Virus record (IMG/VR): IMGVR_UViG_3300046811_000055
Coordinates: 1-55,389 of that record
Strand: one strand, 5' to 3'
DNA length: 55,389 nt
Source: a virus
The notes under the pieces are model-generated. The model was not told the origin of the DNA. It did no database searches and saw only the letters and a program-made list of their open reading frames with translations. Each line of letters opens with the position of its first letter. The stretch's first letter is position 1. Below are positions 37,113 to 46,416 of this stretch, one piece after another. The translations under genes were made by a program, and so were the position numbers.

Positions 37113-38863
37113 GTCGACCGCTGCAAGCCGAAGTACGGGCCGGTGTTCGTCAGGACGGCACCGGTCGGGAAGGCGGACGGAAGGGCGCCCGCGGTCTGGC
37201 CGGTGAGCTTCCAGCCGACCGGGCGACCCGAGGCGCCCGCGCCGATCAGGCCCGTGCTCTGGACTTGCGGCATGCCGAGAGCGGGACCGGCCATAGTGGC
37301 GTGAGTCGCCGCAGGGCTGCCCGCGGTCACGGCGTCGTACTTGAAAACGAGCCAGTAGAGACCAGGGTCGGGAGCCCACTGGTAGGACCCACCCGTGCTC
37401 GACTTCAAACCGAGCCCGCCCGCGGTGTTGATCGTGAGAACGCCCGCGATCGTGATCTCCTGCATGATCGTGTTCGGGTAGCCCTCGACGTTCAGGTCGT
37501 TGTACATCCCGAAGCGCAGGTTGGCGGAGGCGCCCGTGCCTGCGGCGATGACTTCCATGCCCCAGTTGACCCAGCGCGTGTTGCCCTCGGTGACGTAAAA
37601 GGGGTACGCGTACATGTCCCCTGCGGTCGGGGCGGTCGCGGTGGCCACGGTGTCGAACTGCGTGGTGTACCAAAGGGCAGAGCGCACCGGAAGGCGTGGC
37701 GAGGAAGCCTTGCGCGCCGGGGTGTTGAACTGGGCGGCCAGCCCGTAGGTGCCCTTAGGGCTCAAACGCTGGCAGGCCTCGTAGAGCGCATCGGCACACA
37801 GGCCGGCACCCAGGTCGTTAGGGTGCAGACCGTCGGAGAACTTGGTCGCGTCCGCCTGGAGCTTGCCGTCGAGGTCGGCGACCTGGACCATGCCGTCGAA
37901 CTCGGCCACCACCGTGGCGAGGTTGGCGTTCCATGCCGCCACGTCAAGGTCGAAGCTTCCCTGCTGCGCCGTCCAGCTCGGGTACTTCACCGTGTACTGG
38001 CCCGACGGGAGGCGCGGGATGTTCGCGATGATGACGGGCGGAGGGCTGAGGGACTCCAGCCACGCGCAGTCGTAGTAGACGAGCCCGACGTTCGCCGTGA
38101 CCGTGGCGATGATCGTCTGGCTCGCGTTCGAGCTGGTCAGGTTCGTGACCCGCTTGACGACCGGGATGTTACTCAGGGTCGCCGACGGCATGATGTTGTC
38201 GGTACTGATCGTGCCCGTCACGCCCGCCGTACCGGAGAACGTCACCGTGCCGCCGTTGGAGCCGGGGCGCCCGATGAAGTTCATGACGACGGGCTCGCCC
38301 TTGTAATCGGCAGGCAGCGTGATCGTGACGGTTCCACCAGTGGTCGAATGGAACCGCTCGGTGCCCGAGCTGGCGAAGTCCGTCTTGCCGGTCTCCGCCG
38401 TCCACGTGCCGCCGTAGGTCGCCTGAAGGTTGCCGGTCGCCGTGTCGTTCTCGGCGTAGAAGGCAGCACGCCAGCGGGAGATGATCGCGCGGAAGGCGAT
38501 CAACTCGGCGGCGAGAATCTGCGTGGACGCCCCACCGAGCGAGCCGAGGTCGTTGATCCCGTGCACGATGACGAGAGCGCCACCCTGGCCCGTGTACGGG
38601 TACGTCTTGTTCGGCATCTTGCCGCCGGACGTGTACCGCCAGAGCGTTCCCCAACCGCCCTGCGCCGAGCCCTCAACGAGGATGCGGGAACCCGCCACCG
38701 AGTACTTGTTCCAGTTGGTGTACTCACAGTCCAGACGCTGCCGGAAGATGGCGTCCATCCGGCCCGTCTGGTCGTACGAGCCCGCGAGGCCGTCACCGTA
38801 CGAGTGGCTGAAGAACGACCAGACGTCGGGAAGCGGGACGGTCGCCCGGGGAGTGAGCGCCAT
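37109..38863 (-). CDS. SGNH-family hydrolase, virion region
   Basis: The 584-aa protein has SGNH catalytic blocks in its first 360 residues: Ser21 in FFSHSYGDG, Gly in VAGSRI, Asn104 in VHGINDLG, and Asp/His in SDGLHPNDLG (about 345-351). A beta-rich C-terminal domain of about 230 residues follows. Such enzymes deacylate esters. Within the head/connector genes it may remove acetyl or acyl groups from host surface polymers, as some virion-bound phage esterases do. Substrate unknown. Confidence 0.85.
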   Translation of the reverse strand: MALTPRATVPLPDVWSFFSHSYGDGLAGSYDQTGRMDAIFRQRLDCEYTNWNKYSVAGSRILVEGSAQGGWGTLWRYTSGGKMPNKTYPYTGQGGALVIVHGINDLGSLGGASTQILAAELIAFRAIISRWRAAFYAENDTATGNLQATYGGTWTAETGKTDFASSGTERFHSTTGGTVTITLPADYKGEPVVMNFIGRPGSNGGTVTFSGTAGVTGTISTDNIMPSATLSNIPVVKRVTNLTSSNASQTIIATVTANVGLVYYDCAWLESLSPPPVIIANIPRLPSGQYTVKYPSWTAQQGSFDLDVAAWNANLATVVAEFDGMVQVADLDGKLQADATKFSDGLHPNDLGAGLCADALYEACQRLSPKGTYGLAAQFNTPARKASSPRLPVRSALWYTTQFDTVATATAPTAGDMYAYPFYVTEGNTRWVNWGMEVIAAGTGASANLRFGMYNDLNVEGYPNTIMQEITIAGVLTINTAGGLGLKSSTGGSYQWAPDPGLYWLVFKYDAVTAGSPAATHATMAGPALGMPQVQSTGLIGAGASGRPVGWKLTGQTAGALPSAFPTGAVLTNTGPYFGLQRST

Positions 38864-39249
38864 CAGGCAGCCGTCCCGAGCGTGTAGTAGAGCACCGATC
38901 CCGCCGTCCGGCCGAGCATGGACACGGCCAGTTCAGCCCACGCGATCGGCACCTCCCACCGGTCGCCCGGATCGAGGTACCAGTCGTGCACGGCGGTCGT
39001 CGGGGCCGTACTGCCGAAGTTCAGCCACACGCGGTCGGTCAGCAACTCGGCGTTGAAGAGCATCGCCACGCGGGTCACGTCGGCTGCGATCTGGCTCGTG
39101 CTCGCGGTGAGCGAGAGCGTCCACGAGCTACGGGTCAGGGCAGAAGCGGCATCGAGGCGAACAACCTGAACCTGCGTGGATCCCGCCGTCGCGAACGTCT
39201 CGATGTTGTTGCCCGAACCAGAGGTGACGGGAACGGATGAATACGCCAT
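38863..39249 (-). CDS. Virion-region beta protein, 128 aa
   Basis: A Ser/Thr-rich beta protein with no named family. It lies between the SGNH hydrolase and two other small beta proteins and overlaps the hydrolase by TGATG, suggesting a structural partner. Confidence 0.65.
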   Translation of the reverse strand: MAYSSVPVTSGSGNNIETFATAGSTQVQVVRLDAASALTRSSWTLSLTASTSQIAADVTRVAMLFNAELLTDRVWLNFGSTAPTTAVHDWYLDPGDRWEVPIAWAELAVSMLGRTAGSVLYYTLGTAA

Positions 39250-39275
39250 GGGTCACCCCCGGTCGGTTCGAGGGA

Positions 39276-39689
39276 TCAGGTCAGCGAAACAGCGAGCGCG
39301 GCGATCGCGATCTGGAAGGTGTTGCCGTTGGCGACCGAGATGGGCTGGCCGGTGAACGGGCCGTACCACCAGCGGAGCGGCGTACCGGCGGAGTCCCAGA
39401 TCTCGACGGAGACGATGGACCACGTGCCACCGGACGCGTTCGTCCAACTGAGCGCGGACGTGGCCGGTCCTGTGGTCGCGCCGGAGGCTGCGGCGGAGAA
39501 GGTGTTGCCGGACAGGGACGTGCCACCGGTCGTGTAGCCCGAGCCGGTCAGTTCGGTGCCCGCCGCGGTGGCCGTGCTGAGGGTCGACGTCAGCCGCACC
39601 TTGGCCGGCGTCGTGAACATCGTCGGGGCGCTAGTGCCCAGTGTGAGATTTAGGATCAGGTTCGCCTGCGCCTGCACGATCGCTGCCAT
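39276..39689 (-). CDS. Virion-region beta protein, 137 aa
   Basis: The first 20 residues are a helix (MAAIVQAQANLILNLTLG), then a Gly/Thr/Ser-rich beta domain with WTNASGGTWSIVSVEIWD. Probably a capsid-decoration or fibre component. ATG at 39689 with AAGGG upstream. Confidence 0.65.
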   Translation of the reverse strand: MAAIVQAQANLILNLTLGTSAPTMFTTPAKVRLTSTLSTATAAGTELTGSGYTTGGTSLSGNTFSAAASGATTGPATSALSWTNASGGTWSIVSVEIWDSAGTPLRWWYGPFTGQPISVANGNTFQIAIAALAVSLT

Positions 39690-39810
39690 TGTCGCCACCC
39701 TTCATGGACTCGGAGATAGCGGACAGAGTGGCTGCGCTCGGGCCATCGGCCCGCTGGACTACTTCGCCCGATGGGTCGGTGACCGTCCAGCCGGGCTCGA
39801 ACTCGGTCAT
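39631..39810 (-). CDS. Small acidic protein, 59 aa
   Basis: MTEFEPGWTVTDPSGEVV begins a plausible small protein. Its last 20 residues overlap the next gene in another frame, an unusually long 59-nt overlap, so the gene or its 3' part may not be used. Function unknown. Confidence 0.4.
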   Translation of the reverse strand: MTEFEPGWTVTDPSGEVVQRADGPSAATLSAISESMKGGDNGSDRAGAGEPDPKSHTGH

Positions 39811-39816
39811 GGCTGC

Positions 39817-40158
39817 CTAGTTGGTCTCGTAGGCCTGAACCTGGAACGTGAATGAGGGAGTGGTTCCGCCGATCGCGTAGACCACCCGGTAGAACTTCGC
39901 CCGGTCAGGGAACGTCTTCACGACGTTCTTCGTGGTCGTGATCTGCGCGAACGCGTCCGGGGTCGTATCGGTCTGAGCCCAGATGGTGCCGTCCGGGGAC
40001 CACTCGATGCTGATGTCCAGCGTCGGAGTGGTCCCCGTGGCGGCGGTGACGCTGACAAGGATGCTGACCGTGTCGCCCGTGTCGTCAACGGCGGTGGCTG
40101 CGTTCCCTGACGTGGTCCGTGCCGCGGACGGCAGGATCACGAGCGTCTGATAGGCCAT
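39817..40158 (-). CDS. Head decoration-like protein, 113 aa
   Basis: A beta-rich Thr-rich protein (LPSAARTTSGNAATAVDDTGD...) directly after the capsid region; fits a small decoration protein. ATG at 40158, 1 nt after the upstream stop. Confidence 0.65.
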   Translation of the reverse strand: MAYQTLVILPSAARTTSGNAATAVDDTGDTVSILVSVTAATGTTPTLDISIEWSPDGTIWAQTDTTPDAFAQITTTKNVVKTFPDRAKFYRVVYAIGGTTPSFTFQVQAYETN

Positions 40159-40159
40159 G

Positions 40160-40609
40160 TCAGAGAGGCTTGCTCGGGTCGTCCACCCGCGACTTCGGGT
40201 GCACGGTCTGATCGGTGTCGTCCGACCCGGCCGCGACTGACGGCTCACGCAGGCCCTGCGGCGCGTGGTCCATTTCCCGGAGCTCGGCTTCGGTGTAGGA
40301 CGGGGGCACGGGCTGCGGAGGGGTCTCCACGAGCGCGCCTTCCTGCGGGACCTGGTTGTACGGGTTAGGCAGGAACGCTGCCTCGCCCGCCGCGGTCGCG
40401 TTCTTGATCGCCGCGGCCTGGTCCTTCTCGACCTGCCTGGCAGCCTCGACGGCAGCTTCGCGAGCCCCGACGTGATCGCCGCGGTAGCCGACCATCTTGC
40501 TCGCGTTCGACTTGACGTCGCTCTCGGACGGAGCGGCAGTCGGGGCGTCCGTCGACGTGGTCGACGGCTTGGTGGTCGGTTCGTCCGCCTTGCCCTGCGT
40601 GGTAGCCAT
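40160..40609 (-). CDS. Hypothetical protein between capsid and decoration genes, 149 aa
   Basis: A low-complexity Thr/Ser/Pro/Ala-rich N-terminus (residues 1-40), an Ala/Glu/Lys-rich middle, and a Pro-rich tail. Probably disordered. Start ATG at 40609 has AAAGGAA 7 nt upstream. Role unknown. Confidence 0.7.
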   Translation of the reverse strand: MATTQGKADEPTTKPSTTSTDAPTAAPSESDVKSNASKMVGYRGDHVGAREAAVEAARQVEKDQAAAIKNATAAGEAAFLPNPYNQVPQEGALVETPPQPVPPSYTEAELREMDHAPQGLREPSVAAGSDDTDQTVHPKSRVDDPSKPL

Positions 40610-40647
40610 TGCTATTCCTTTCACCGATCAGGGTGGATGCGGACGGG

Positions 40648-42171
40648 TTAGTTGGCGGCCATGGTGCGGAAGGCACCGGGGACGAGGCAGTCCCCACCGA
40701 CACGCCAGAACGCGAACCAGCCACCGCTACCCGTCGGGCGCGAGGTGGTCGGGTCCTTGACCATGGGCTCGTACATGACGCTCATGCCGATGCGGTCGAC
40801 AATCGCGTACTGGCTGAAGTCGCCATAGACGGCGAGCTTGGTGCCGGCGGTGACCGCGTAGGGGATCGAGGTCGACTCGTAGATGTTGCCGCCGAGCAGC
40901 ATCTCCGGAGCGCCCTGACCGAGGTTGGTCCAGTAGGACGAACCACCGGCGGTGTCGAAGCCGCGAGCCTTGTTGATCACGGTGAGGCTCGTGACCCAGC
41001 TCGCGTTGCTGCGGAAGCGCGGGGGCAGCGCGGCCTGAAGGGAGAAGATGTCCGCGAGTCCGGTCGAGGTGCTCGACAGGCCGGTGACGTTGGTCGTACC
41101 GGTCGTGTTGACCGTGGTGGTCGCCGCGACCGTGATGCCCTTGGGCTGGCCCGAGCCGGTGCCGACCGCGAACGCTGCCTCTTCGAGGCGGTCCTTGGCG
41201 TCCGACAGGAGCATCGGAACCTCGGTCGCGAAGTCACTGTCTTCGAGGATCTCGTACGAGCCGAACACCCACGCCGAAGCCTTCTGCGGGGTGATGACGA
41301 TGTTCGAGAACGTGGGCGAGTTGTCGCCGACCACGCCGGACTCAGCCAGCCACGCGGCGTTCATACCCGCCGACGCGACGCCGTTCCACGTGTTGGTCGC
41401 GGTCGTCTTGACGTTCGCGATCCGGCGGTACGGGTTCAAGCTGCCCGCGTTGGTGAGAATGATCGACGGGTCCAGCGTGAACGGAACCAGGTAACCACCG
41501 TTGGCGGAGGTCAGGCTCAGGCTCGCGCGCTGGAGGTTGGTCGGGTCGCTCATGAACGACTCGAACGCGTCGTAGTACTCCTGGCTACCGGTCATCAGCA
41601 TGTGCCGGGCGATCAGGGCACCCTGCTTCTTGCCGGACTTCTGAATCAGGCCGGTCGCCTGCTCGCGGCTGTCGTCGGGCAGCCAGGCCGGCGCCTGCTC
41701 GATCGCGTCGCACGCCCGGGACATGAACTCGTTCGGGGTGAGGGTCATGGACCGGACGGCGTCCATGTTCTCGTACGGGTCGCGCTTGTGGGACTGGCCA
41801 CCGTAGCCACGGCGGATCTGCGTGCGGTCGTCGCCACCGTCTACGCCGCTGACTCCGCTGAGGGAGGCGACCGAGGACGTCATGCCCGTGTTCACCGAGG
41901 CGGCGCGGACGGCCTCCATGCGGGATTCGAGCGCGAGCAGGCGGAGGTGCTCCTTCTGGCCGGCCTCGAACTCGTCCAGCAGGGTGCCCGAGCGCGACAG
42001 GTCGTCGTCGGTCGGAGCGTCGTCCTGCTCTTCGATGGCGGTCAGTTCCGCCTTGATCTCCGTGAGCCGGTTACCGAGGATCTCGCTACGGCGCGGGGCG
42101 CCACCACGGATCAGGTAGATGGGCCGTCCGTCGGCGCGGTGGCCGATGACGATTTTGCAGTTGGCTGCCAT
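40648..42171 (-). CDS. Major capsid protein, HK97 fold
   Basis: The 507-aa protein has a coiled N-terminal region (about 30-95, KAELTAIEEQDD..., a delta-like scaffold removed by the protease) and a capsid domain with the HK97-type features: GGYLVPFTLDPSIIL, then ILEDSDFATEVPMLLSDAKDR and FGSYEI. It forms the shell. It begins inside the protease gene (61-nt overlap). Confidence 0.95.
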   Translation of the reverse strand: MAANCKIVIGHRADGRPIYLIRGGAPRRSEILGNRLTEIKAELTAIEEQDDAPTDDDLSRSGTLLDEFEAGQKEHLRLLALESRMEAVRAASVNTGMTSSVASLSGVSGVDGGDDRTQIRRGYGGQSHKRDPYENMDAVRSMTLTPNEFMSRACDAIEQAPAWLPDDSREQATGLIQKSGKKQGALIARHMLMTGSQEYYDAFESFMSDPTNLQRASLSLTSANGGYLVPFTLDPSIILTNAGSLNPYRRIANVKTTATNTWNGVASAGMNAAWLAESGVVGDNSPTFSNIVITPQKASAWVFGSYEILEDSDFATEVPMLLSDAKDRLEEAAFAVGTGSGQPKGITVAATTTVNTTGTTNVTGLSSTSTGLADIFSLQAALPPRFRSNASWVTSLTVINKARGFDTAGGSSYWTNLGQGAPEMLLGGNIYESTSIPYAVTAGTKLAVYGDFSQYAIVDRIGMSVMYEPMVKDPTTSRPTGSGGWFAFWRVGGDCLVPGAFRTMAAN

Positions 42172-42905
42172 GCCAGCACTCCAGAACGCTCGATCCGGTC
42201 ACGGATCAGTTGGCGGTTTCGCTCGGAGTGCTCGTGCGAGTCCGATGCGGCGCCGGGCGCGGGTGCGGTGGCAAGGGGCGCCGGGTCGCCTAGGCGAGTG
42301 GCGCGGTTGAGAAGCATGTTGAACAGCTTCTCGGCTAGCTCATCTTCGGACATGATGGCACGTTCGCCAAGCATGGCGGAACGCATGCTGACGATTTCGG
42401 CACCGGAGTACGCAGGGAACGGAGTCGGGCCGTACTCCTTGAGGCCCAGTTCCATGCGGCTGATCGTCGGCAGATCGCCCCCGCGCTGCTTCGGAACACG
42501 GTCCGGATTGCTCCGGATGATGCGTCCGGTAAAGGAGTATCCCGGGATACCGCCGTTGCCGATCGCCTCCAGTACGACGTCGGCCATCGGCGAATTGTTG
42601 TAGCGAGTGACCGTGAGCAGGCCCTTGCGGTCAGCGGTGATCGAGGTGGGGACACCGATCGGGATCGAGCCTGCCTCGGACGGGGTGCCGTGGATCGTCA
42701 TGCCGTGGTTGTAGAAGACGCCCGCCTTCTGGCCGGCGCCTTTGATCGTCCGGTTGAACGCCGTCCGATCGATCGTCTCCATGTAGTGGCCATGGCCGTC
42801 CGAGATCTCGGCGGGCTGATCGAACACCGCGGCGTAGGCAGTGACGGTCCGGCCCTTCACTTCGAGGTCGGCCAGCGGAACGCCGCGGGAGATGTAGTCG
42901 GTCAT
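42111..42905 (-). CDS. Prohead maturation protease
   Basis: HK97-type prohead protease (264 aa): the early VKGRTVTAYAAVFDQPAEI, catalytic-type His in VFYNHGMTIHGTPSE, and Ser in GYSFTGRI. The C-terminal third is a helical and Ala/Pro-rich scaffold-like part. It cleaves the capsid N-terminus. ATGA overlap with the portal. Confidence 0.92.
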   Translation of the reverse strand: MTDYISRGVPLADLEVKGRTVTAYAAVFDQPAEISDGHGHYMETIDRTAFNRTIKGAGQKAGVFYNHGMTIHGTPSEAGSIPIGVPTSITADRKGLLTVTRYNNSPMADVVLEAIGNGGIPGYSFTGRIIRSNPDRVPKQRGGDLPTISRMELGLKEYGPTPFPAYSGAEIVSMRSAMLGERAIMSEDELAEKLFNMLLNRATRLGDPAPLATAPAPGAASDSHEHSERNRQLIRDRIERSGVLAWQPTAKSSSATAPTDGPST

Positions 42906-44392
42906 GAGGTCGCCTTCCCTGCGGGTATCGCCTTGGCCTTGCCGTTGAGTGCGGGTGGTTCGTCCTGCTTCGGATCGTCCGGGGCTGCGTCATCGGGTGG
43001 ACCGCCGAGCGCGGCCGGGACGGGAGCGGGTGGCGGCTGGTCGGGAACGGGCAACTGGAGCTGCACGCTATACAAACCAGAATGCGACAAAAGAGACCAA
43101 TCGCCGTTGGCGAGCAGGGCAGCCTGCGCGGACTTTGGCTCCCAGCCGGAGTTGATCAGGGTCTGCATCGTGCTCGCGTTGGTCTGCATGACCTGGGCGG
43201 CTTCTAGACGATCCTCACGGAGGAACGCAATGTCCCTGTCGTCGTACCAAAGGATCGCGCCCGGCGGGACCTTGAGCAGGACAGCCAGCGATCCCGCCAC
43301 GTTCTCCCAGAGGAAGCGCAGGGTGATGTCCGCGTAGGCGCGCTTGGCCTGCGAGTAGTTGCTGTAGGTGGCCGCTTGGAGGCCTTCGCTCAAACCGACG
43401 ATGATGGGCGGGACGCCCGCCGCTCCCGCGATGCGGGTCTCTACCCGGCCCGTGACCTGGGAGAAGTCGATCTGCTTCAGGTCGGTGCCGATGACCGTGG
43501 CATCGACGCCACCGCCGATGTGCAGGGAGCGGTACGCGTTGGCAACGCCCCGGTGCTGCTCTTCGAACAGGCTCTTCATCGCACGGACCTCGTCCACGGG
43601 GACGTCGGGGTCGTAACGGAAGAGGGTCTGAAGCGTGGCGCCGTTCTCGAAGAACGCGTTCCGGTGATTCGTCGCTGCGTTGTCGCCTTGGATTTCACGC
43701 AAGAGCGGCGTCAACCAGGACATGCCCTTCCACGAGCACTCGGGATCCGGGATCGGCGCGAAGTGGCAGATCTCCTCAGGCAGGAAGATTTCCATCTGAT
43801 CCTTGGACGCCGCACCGTACGGACCGCCCGGCCAGTAGATGTAGCCGATGATCTGCGAGTCGACGTCGTCGGGGTTGCCGTTCGGCTCACCCTCCACGCC
43901 ACGGATGATGTAGACCCAGTCCGGTCGGAGGCGGCGCAGGTTGCCGTTGCGCAGCGTCCAGTACGAGTTACCCGCGAGATCGGCATCGATCAGCATGCGG
44001 GTCAGCAGGTCGCCCGTGGTTCCGTTCGTCCACGGGATCTCCAGCGGTTCGAGCTCCTGCGTGCCGAACAGGTCACCGGGGCGGCCGGACGTCATGCGGC
44101 GGAACTGGAACCGGGCCTGCGCGAAGATCGAGAACCGGGCGCGCATGCACTGGAAGACGACCGCATTGCCCTTCATCGCGCCGTTGGCGAACCCCAGGAA
44201 ACTCGGGTCGATCCGCTCGGTGCGGTTGGGGACGTCGGTCGGGATTCCGAAGTACTGGCGGCCGGCGAAGTTGAAGGTCTGATCCTGGGCGTCCAGCCCG
44301 AGCGCGTAGGCCCGCTCGATCGTGTCCGGCCACTGCACCGCGGCCACGGCGGACGATGGTCGGCCGAGCATCCGCTGGAAGATGTTCGCCAT
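42902..44392 (-). CDS. Portal protein
   Basis: The 496-aa protein (NGAMKGNAVVFQCMRARFSIFAQARFQF..., LLRPDWV-type and AAGVPPIIVGLSEGLQAATYSNYSQAKRAY) is a typical HK97-like portal. It is the dodecameric DNA channel at one capsid vertex. The Pro-rich C-terminus is likely disordered. ATG at 44392 in TGATG overlap with the preceding small gene. Confidence 0.95.
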   Translation of the reverse strand: MANIFQRMLGRPSSAVAAVQWPDTIERAYALGLDAQDQTFNFAGRQYFGIPTDVPNRTERIDPSFLGFANGAMKGNAVVFQCMRARFSIFAQARFQFRRMTSGRPGDLFGTQELEPLEIPWTNGTTGDLLTRMLIDADLAGNSYWTLRNGNLRRLRPDWVYIIRGVEGEPNGNPDDVDSQIIGYIYWPGGPYGAASKDQMEIFLPEEICHFAPIPDPECSWKGMSWLTPLLREIQGDNAATNHRNAFFENGATLQTLFRYDPDVPVDEVRAMKSLFEEQHRGVANAYRSLHIGGGVDATVIGTDLKQIDFSQVTGRVETRIAGAAGVPPIIVGLSEGLQAATYSNYSQAKRAYADITLRFLWENVAGSLAVLLKVPPGAILWYDDRDIAFLREDRLEAAQVMQTNASTMQTLINSGWEPKSAQAALLANGDWSLLSHSGLYSVQLQLPVPDQPPPAPVPAALGGPPDDAAPDDPKQDEPPALNGKAKAIPAGKATS

Positions 44393-44574
44393 CAGGCCCG
44401 CTTCTCGTGCTCGTCGTACTGGGCTCGCGCGTCATCACGGGCGGCTTCGGCGGACGGGTGGAGCTCGGACGCGAAGATACGAGCACAGCGGCAGACGACG
44501 TCGGCGACGAACAGTTCGGGTTCGGGCTTGTCGTCGTTGCGCTCGTGGATGGCGAGGATCGAGTGAGTGGTCAT
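44392..44574 (-). CDS. Hypothetical protein, 60 aa
   Basis: A small acidic protein with one Cys-x-Cys and a charged C-terminal helix; inserted between terminase and portal. ATGA overlap upstream. No family recognised. Confidence 0.6.
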   Translation of the reverse strand: MTTHSILAIHERNDDKPEPELFVADVVCRCARIFASELHPSAEAARDDARAQYDEHEKRA

Positions 44575-44747
44575 GCGTCCGTCCGAGCGGCGATCGTCTC
44601 ATCCCACTGGGCGACGAGTTCGTCAGTGACGGGCATCAGTTCGTAGCGCTCGAACGGGTAGACGTAACCGTGCCGTGCCGCTTCCTCGATCTCGGCATGC
44701 AGCTCATCAAGCTTGGCCTGAGCCGCTTCCACTGAGTAGTGGATCAT
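44571..44747 (-). CDS. Hypothetical protein, 58 aa
   Basis: The sequence starts MIHYSVEAAQAKLDELHAEI and is helical and acidic. The start is uncertain: ATG at 44747 (chosen) or GTG at 44780; neither has a good ribosome site. Stop overlaps the next gene (ATGA). Confidence 0.55.
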   Translation of the reverse strand: MIHYSVEAAQAKLDELHAEIEEAARHGYVYPFERYELMPVTDELVAQWDETIAARTDA

Positions 44748-44812
44748 CGGGTCGACGGCCAGCCACTTGGGCTGGCGCACGCCGATCGGGGCTTGAATGG
44801 CTACGCCCGCGA

Positions 44813-46309
44813 TCAGGTACCGCTGCCCACCAGGATGAACGGTTCGCGTTTGCGCTTCGGGGCGTTCTGGTGACCCCAGAGGGCCAGCGTCAGAGCCCAC
44901 AGTGGGCTGATGTCCACCGTGATCGACTTGCGGTTCCACGTCCACGCTCCCTCGCTGAGAATCTTCTGACGAGCGCCTGCAAGGGCGAGCGCGACGGGAG
45001 CCTGACCGCGATGCCGGATGGACATACTGTCGGTGGCAGCATCATAGAACCCAGTACACGCTTGCGCCTCATCCATGCTTGACGGCGTCATCAGGAGTTT
45101 TTCCATTCTGAGTCCGATCAGCATCTCCCGGATATCCGAGACAAGGCTTCCGGCGGGACCTCTGGGGCTGATCACCACACCGCGCGCCTTGTGGTTCTGT
45201 ACCAACTCCTTGAGCCGATCGAGTACCCACGACGTCCCGTTGCCGTGTGCGATCAGCTCGACCGCCGGATGGCCATCGTCGTTCAGACCGGACACGCCGA
45301 TGGACGCCCGGGACCGGTCCGGGGTGACGTCGACGGAGAAGACGACGGGGTCCTTGATCTTGGCCGCGCTGACCAGTTCGGCCCAGACCTTCTGCGGGAT
45401 GACCGACCACGAGTCGGCGGTGACGGGCCAGTTGCCCACACCGAGTCGCTCCCGGGCGAACGCGATCGGGTCCATCGCGCGCTGCTCGCCGACGATGTAA
45501 TCCTCGGTCAGACCCGTGCCGTTACTGCGCTTGATACCGAGAGCAGGGTTGGCCGCAGCCCAGCCCTGACGGTCGAGCGGGTCGTAGTTGTTCTCGTCCA
45601 CGGACCATTCGAGGTAGGCGAGCTTGCCATCCTCGGGATCTGCGGCAATGGCGCGGTTGCGGACGTCGGCCAGCGCGGTGCTGATCTCCCAGCCGGCGGA
45701 GGAGGAGTACCAGAGCTGAGGGTTGGGCTTGCTGGACATCGTCGGGAGCATGGCTGAGATGTCCTGGCTGGCCAGGTTGTACGCCTCATCGAAGTAGATC
45801 GTGTCGCCCGAGAAGCCACGGCCGGAGCCGGAACCGCGCGCCATGAACTTCAGACGAGGGCCCGTACCGCCTCCGCCGCGGGCTGTGCCGAAGAGCTCGA
45901 TGCCCTCTTCACCGTGGGACGTGGGCATCCGCTTGACGCGCTTGCGGAGGGCATCGGAGTTGGTGATCAGTTCCCGGATGCGGATGAACGCTTCGAGCGA
46001 CGAGTTGAACTTGTTGGAGGAGTGCAACTGCAACCGCTCGGCGAAGAGGAAGAGGCCGGCGAGTTGACGGGCTTCGAGGATGCCGTTTTTGCCGTTCTGC
46101 CGGCTGACCACCAAACCGAGCTCGAACGCCGCCCAGGTGCTGTCCGGTCGGACGGCCAGCGCGACCCGGATCACGAGCTTCTGCCACGGGTCGAGCGTCA
46201 GCCCCGCGCTCTCGGCCAGGTCGATGCACGCATCCGCATGCCAGTCGTCCACCACGGAGGACGACGGCTGAAACAGGATGCGTGGCGTCTGCACACCGAA
46301 CAGGGTCAC
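44813..46309 (-). CDS. terL: Terminase large subunit
   Basis: The 498-aa packaging motor has an N-terminal ATPase with an atypical P-loop (SRQNGKNGILEA, about 67-78) and Walker B (DTIYFDEAYNL, about 168-178), and a C-terminal nuclease with acidic strands (VVFSVDVTPDRS, later FYDAATDS). This matches the Terminase_1 family of actinophages. It cuts and pumps DNA through the portal. Start is GTG at 46309 with a poor ribosome site. No small-terminase gene is recognised. Confidence 0.95.
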   Translation of the reverse strand: MTLFGVQTPRILFQPSSSVVDDWHADACIDLAESAGLTLDPWQKLVIRVALAVRPDSTWAAFELGLVVSRQNGKNGILEARQLAGLFLFAERLQLHSSNKFNSSLEAFIRIRELITNSDALRKRVKRMPTSHGEEGIELFGTARGGGGTGPRLKFMARGSGSGRGFSGDTIYFDEAYNLASQDISAMLPTMSSKPNPQLWYSSSAGWEISTALADVRNRAIAADPEDGKLAYLEWSVDENNYDPLDRQGWAAANPALGIKRSNGTGLTEDYIVGEQRAMDPIAFARERLGVGNWPVTADSWSVIPQKVWAELVSAAKIKDPVVFSVDVTPDRSRASIGVSGLNDDGHPAVELIAHGNGTSWVLDRLKELVQNHKARGVVISPRGPAGSLVSDIREMLIGLRMEKLLMTPSSMDEAQACTGFYDAATDSMSIRHRGQAPVALALAGARQKILSEGAWTWNRKSITVDISPLWALTLALWGHQNAPKRKREPFILVGSGT

Positions 46310-46336
46310 GGTTCGCAGTATGGCTCAAGACACGCA

Positions 46337-46387
46337 GAAGCCCCGGCGCCCGGCGCGGTTTTATGCGCGCTGGCATTCCGGGGCTTC
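46337..46387. other. Large stem-loop upstream of terminase
   Basis: Perfect 10-bp arms GAAGCCCCGG / CCGGGGCTTC enclose a second 5-bp stem (GCGCG/CGCGC). No T-run follows on the minus strand. It lies between an 81-aa gene and terL and could be an attenuator, RNA-processing site or part of the packaging site. Confidence 0.6.
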
Positions 46388-46416
46388 CGCACCCAAGCAC
46401 CAAACTCAACCCGTAG

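Noticed and set aside
40609-42603. A 664-aa plus-strand open frame
   Set aside because: Antisense to the capsid and protease genes, with no ribosome site or domain; a codon-bias shadow.
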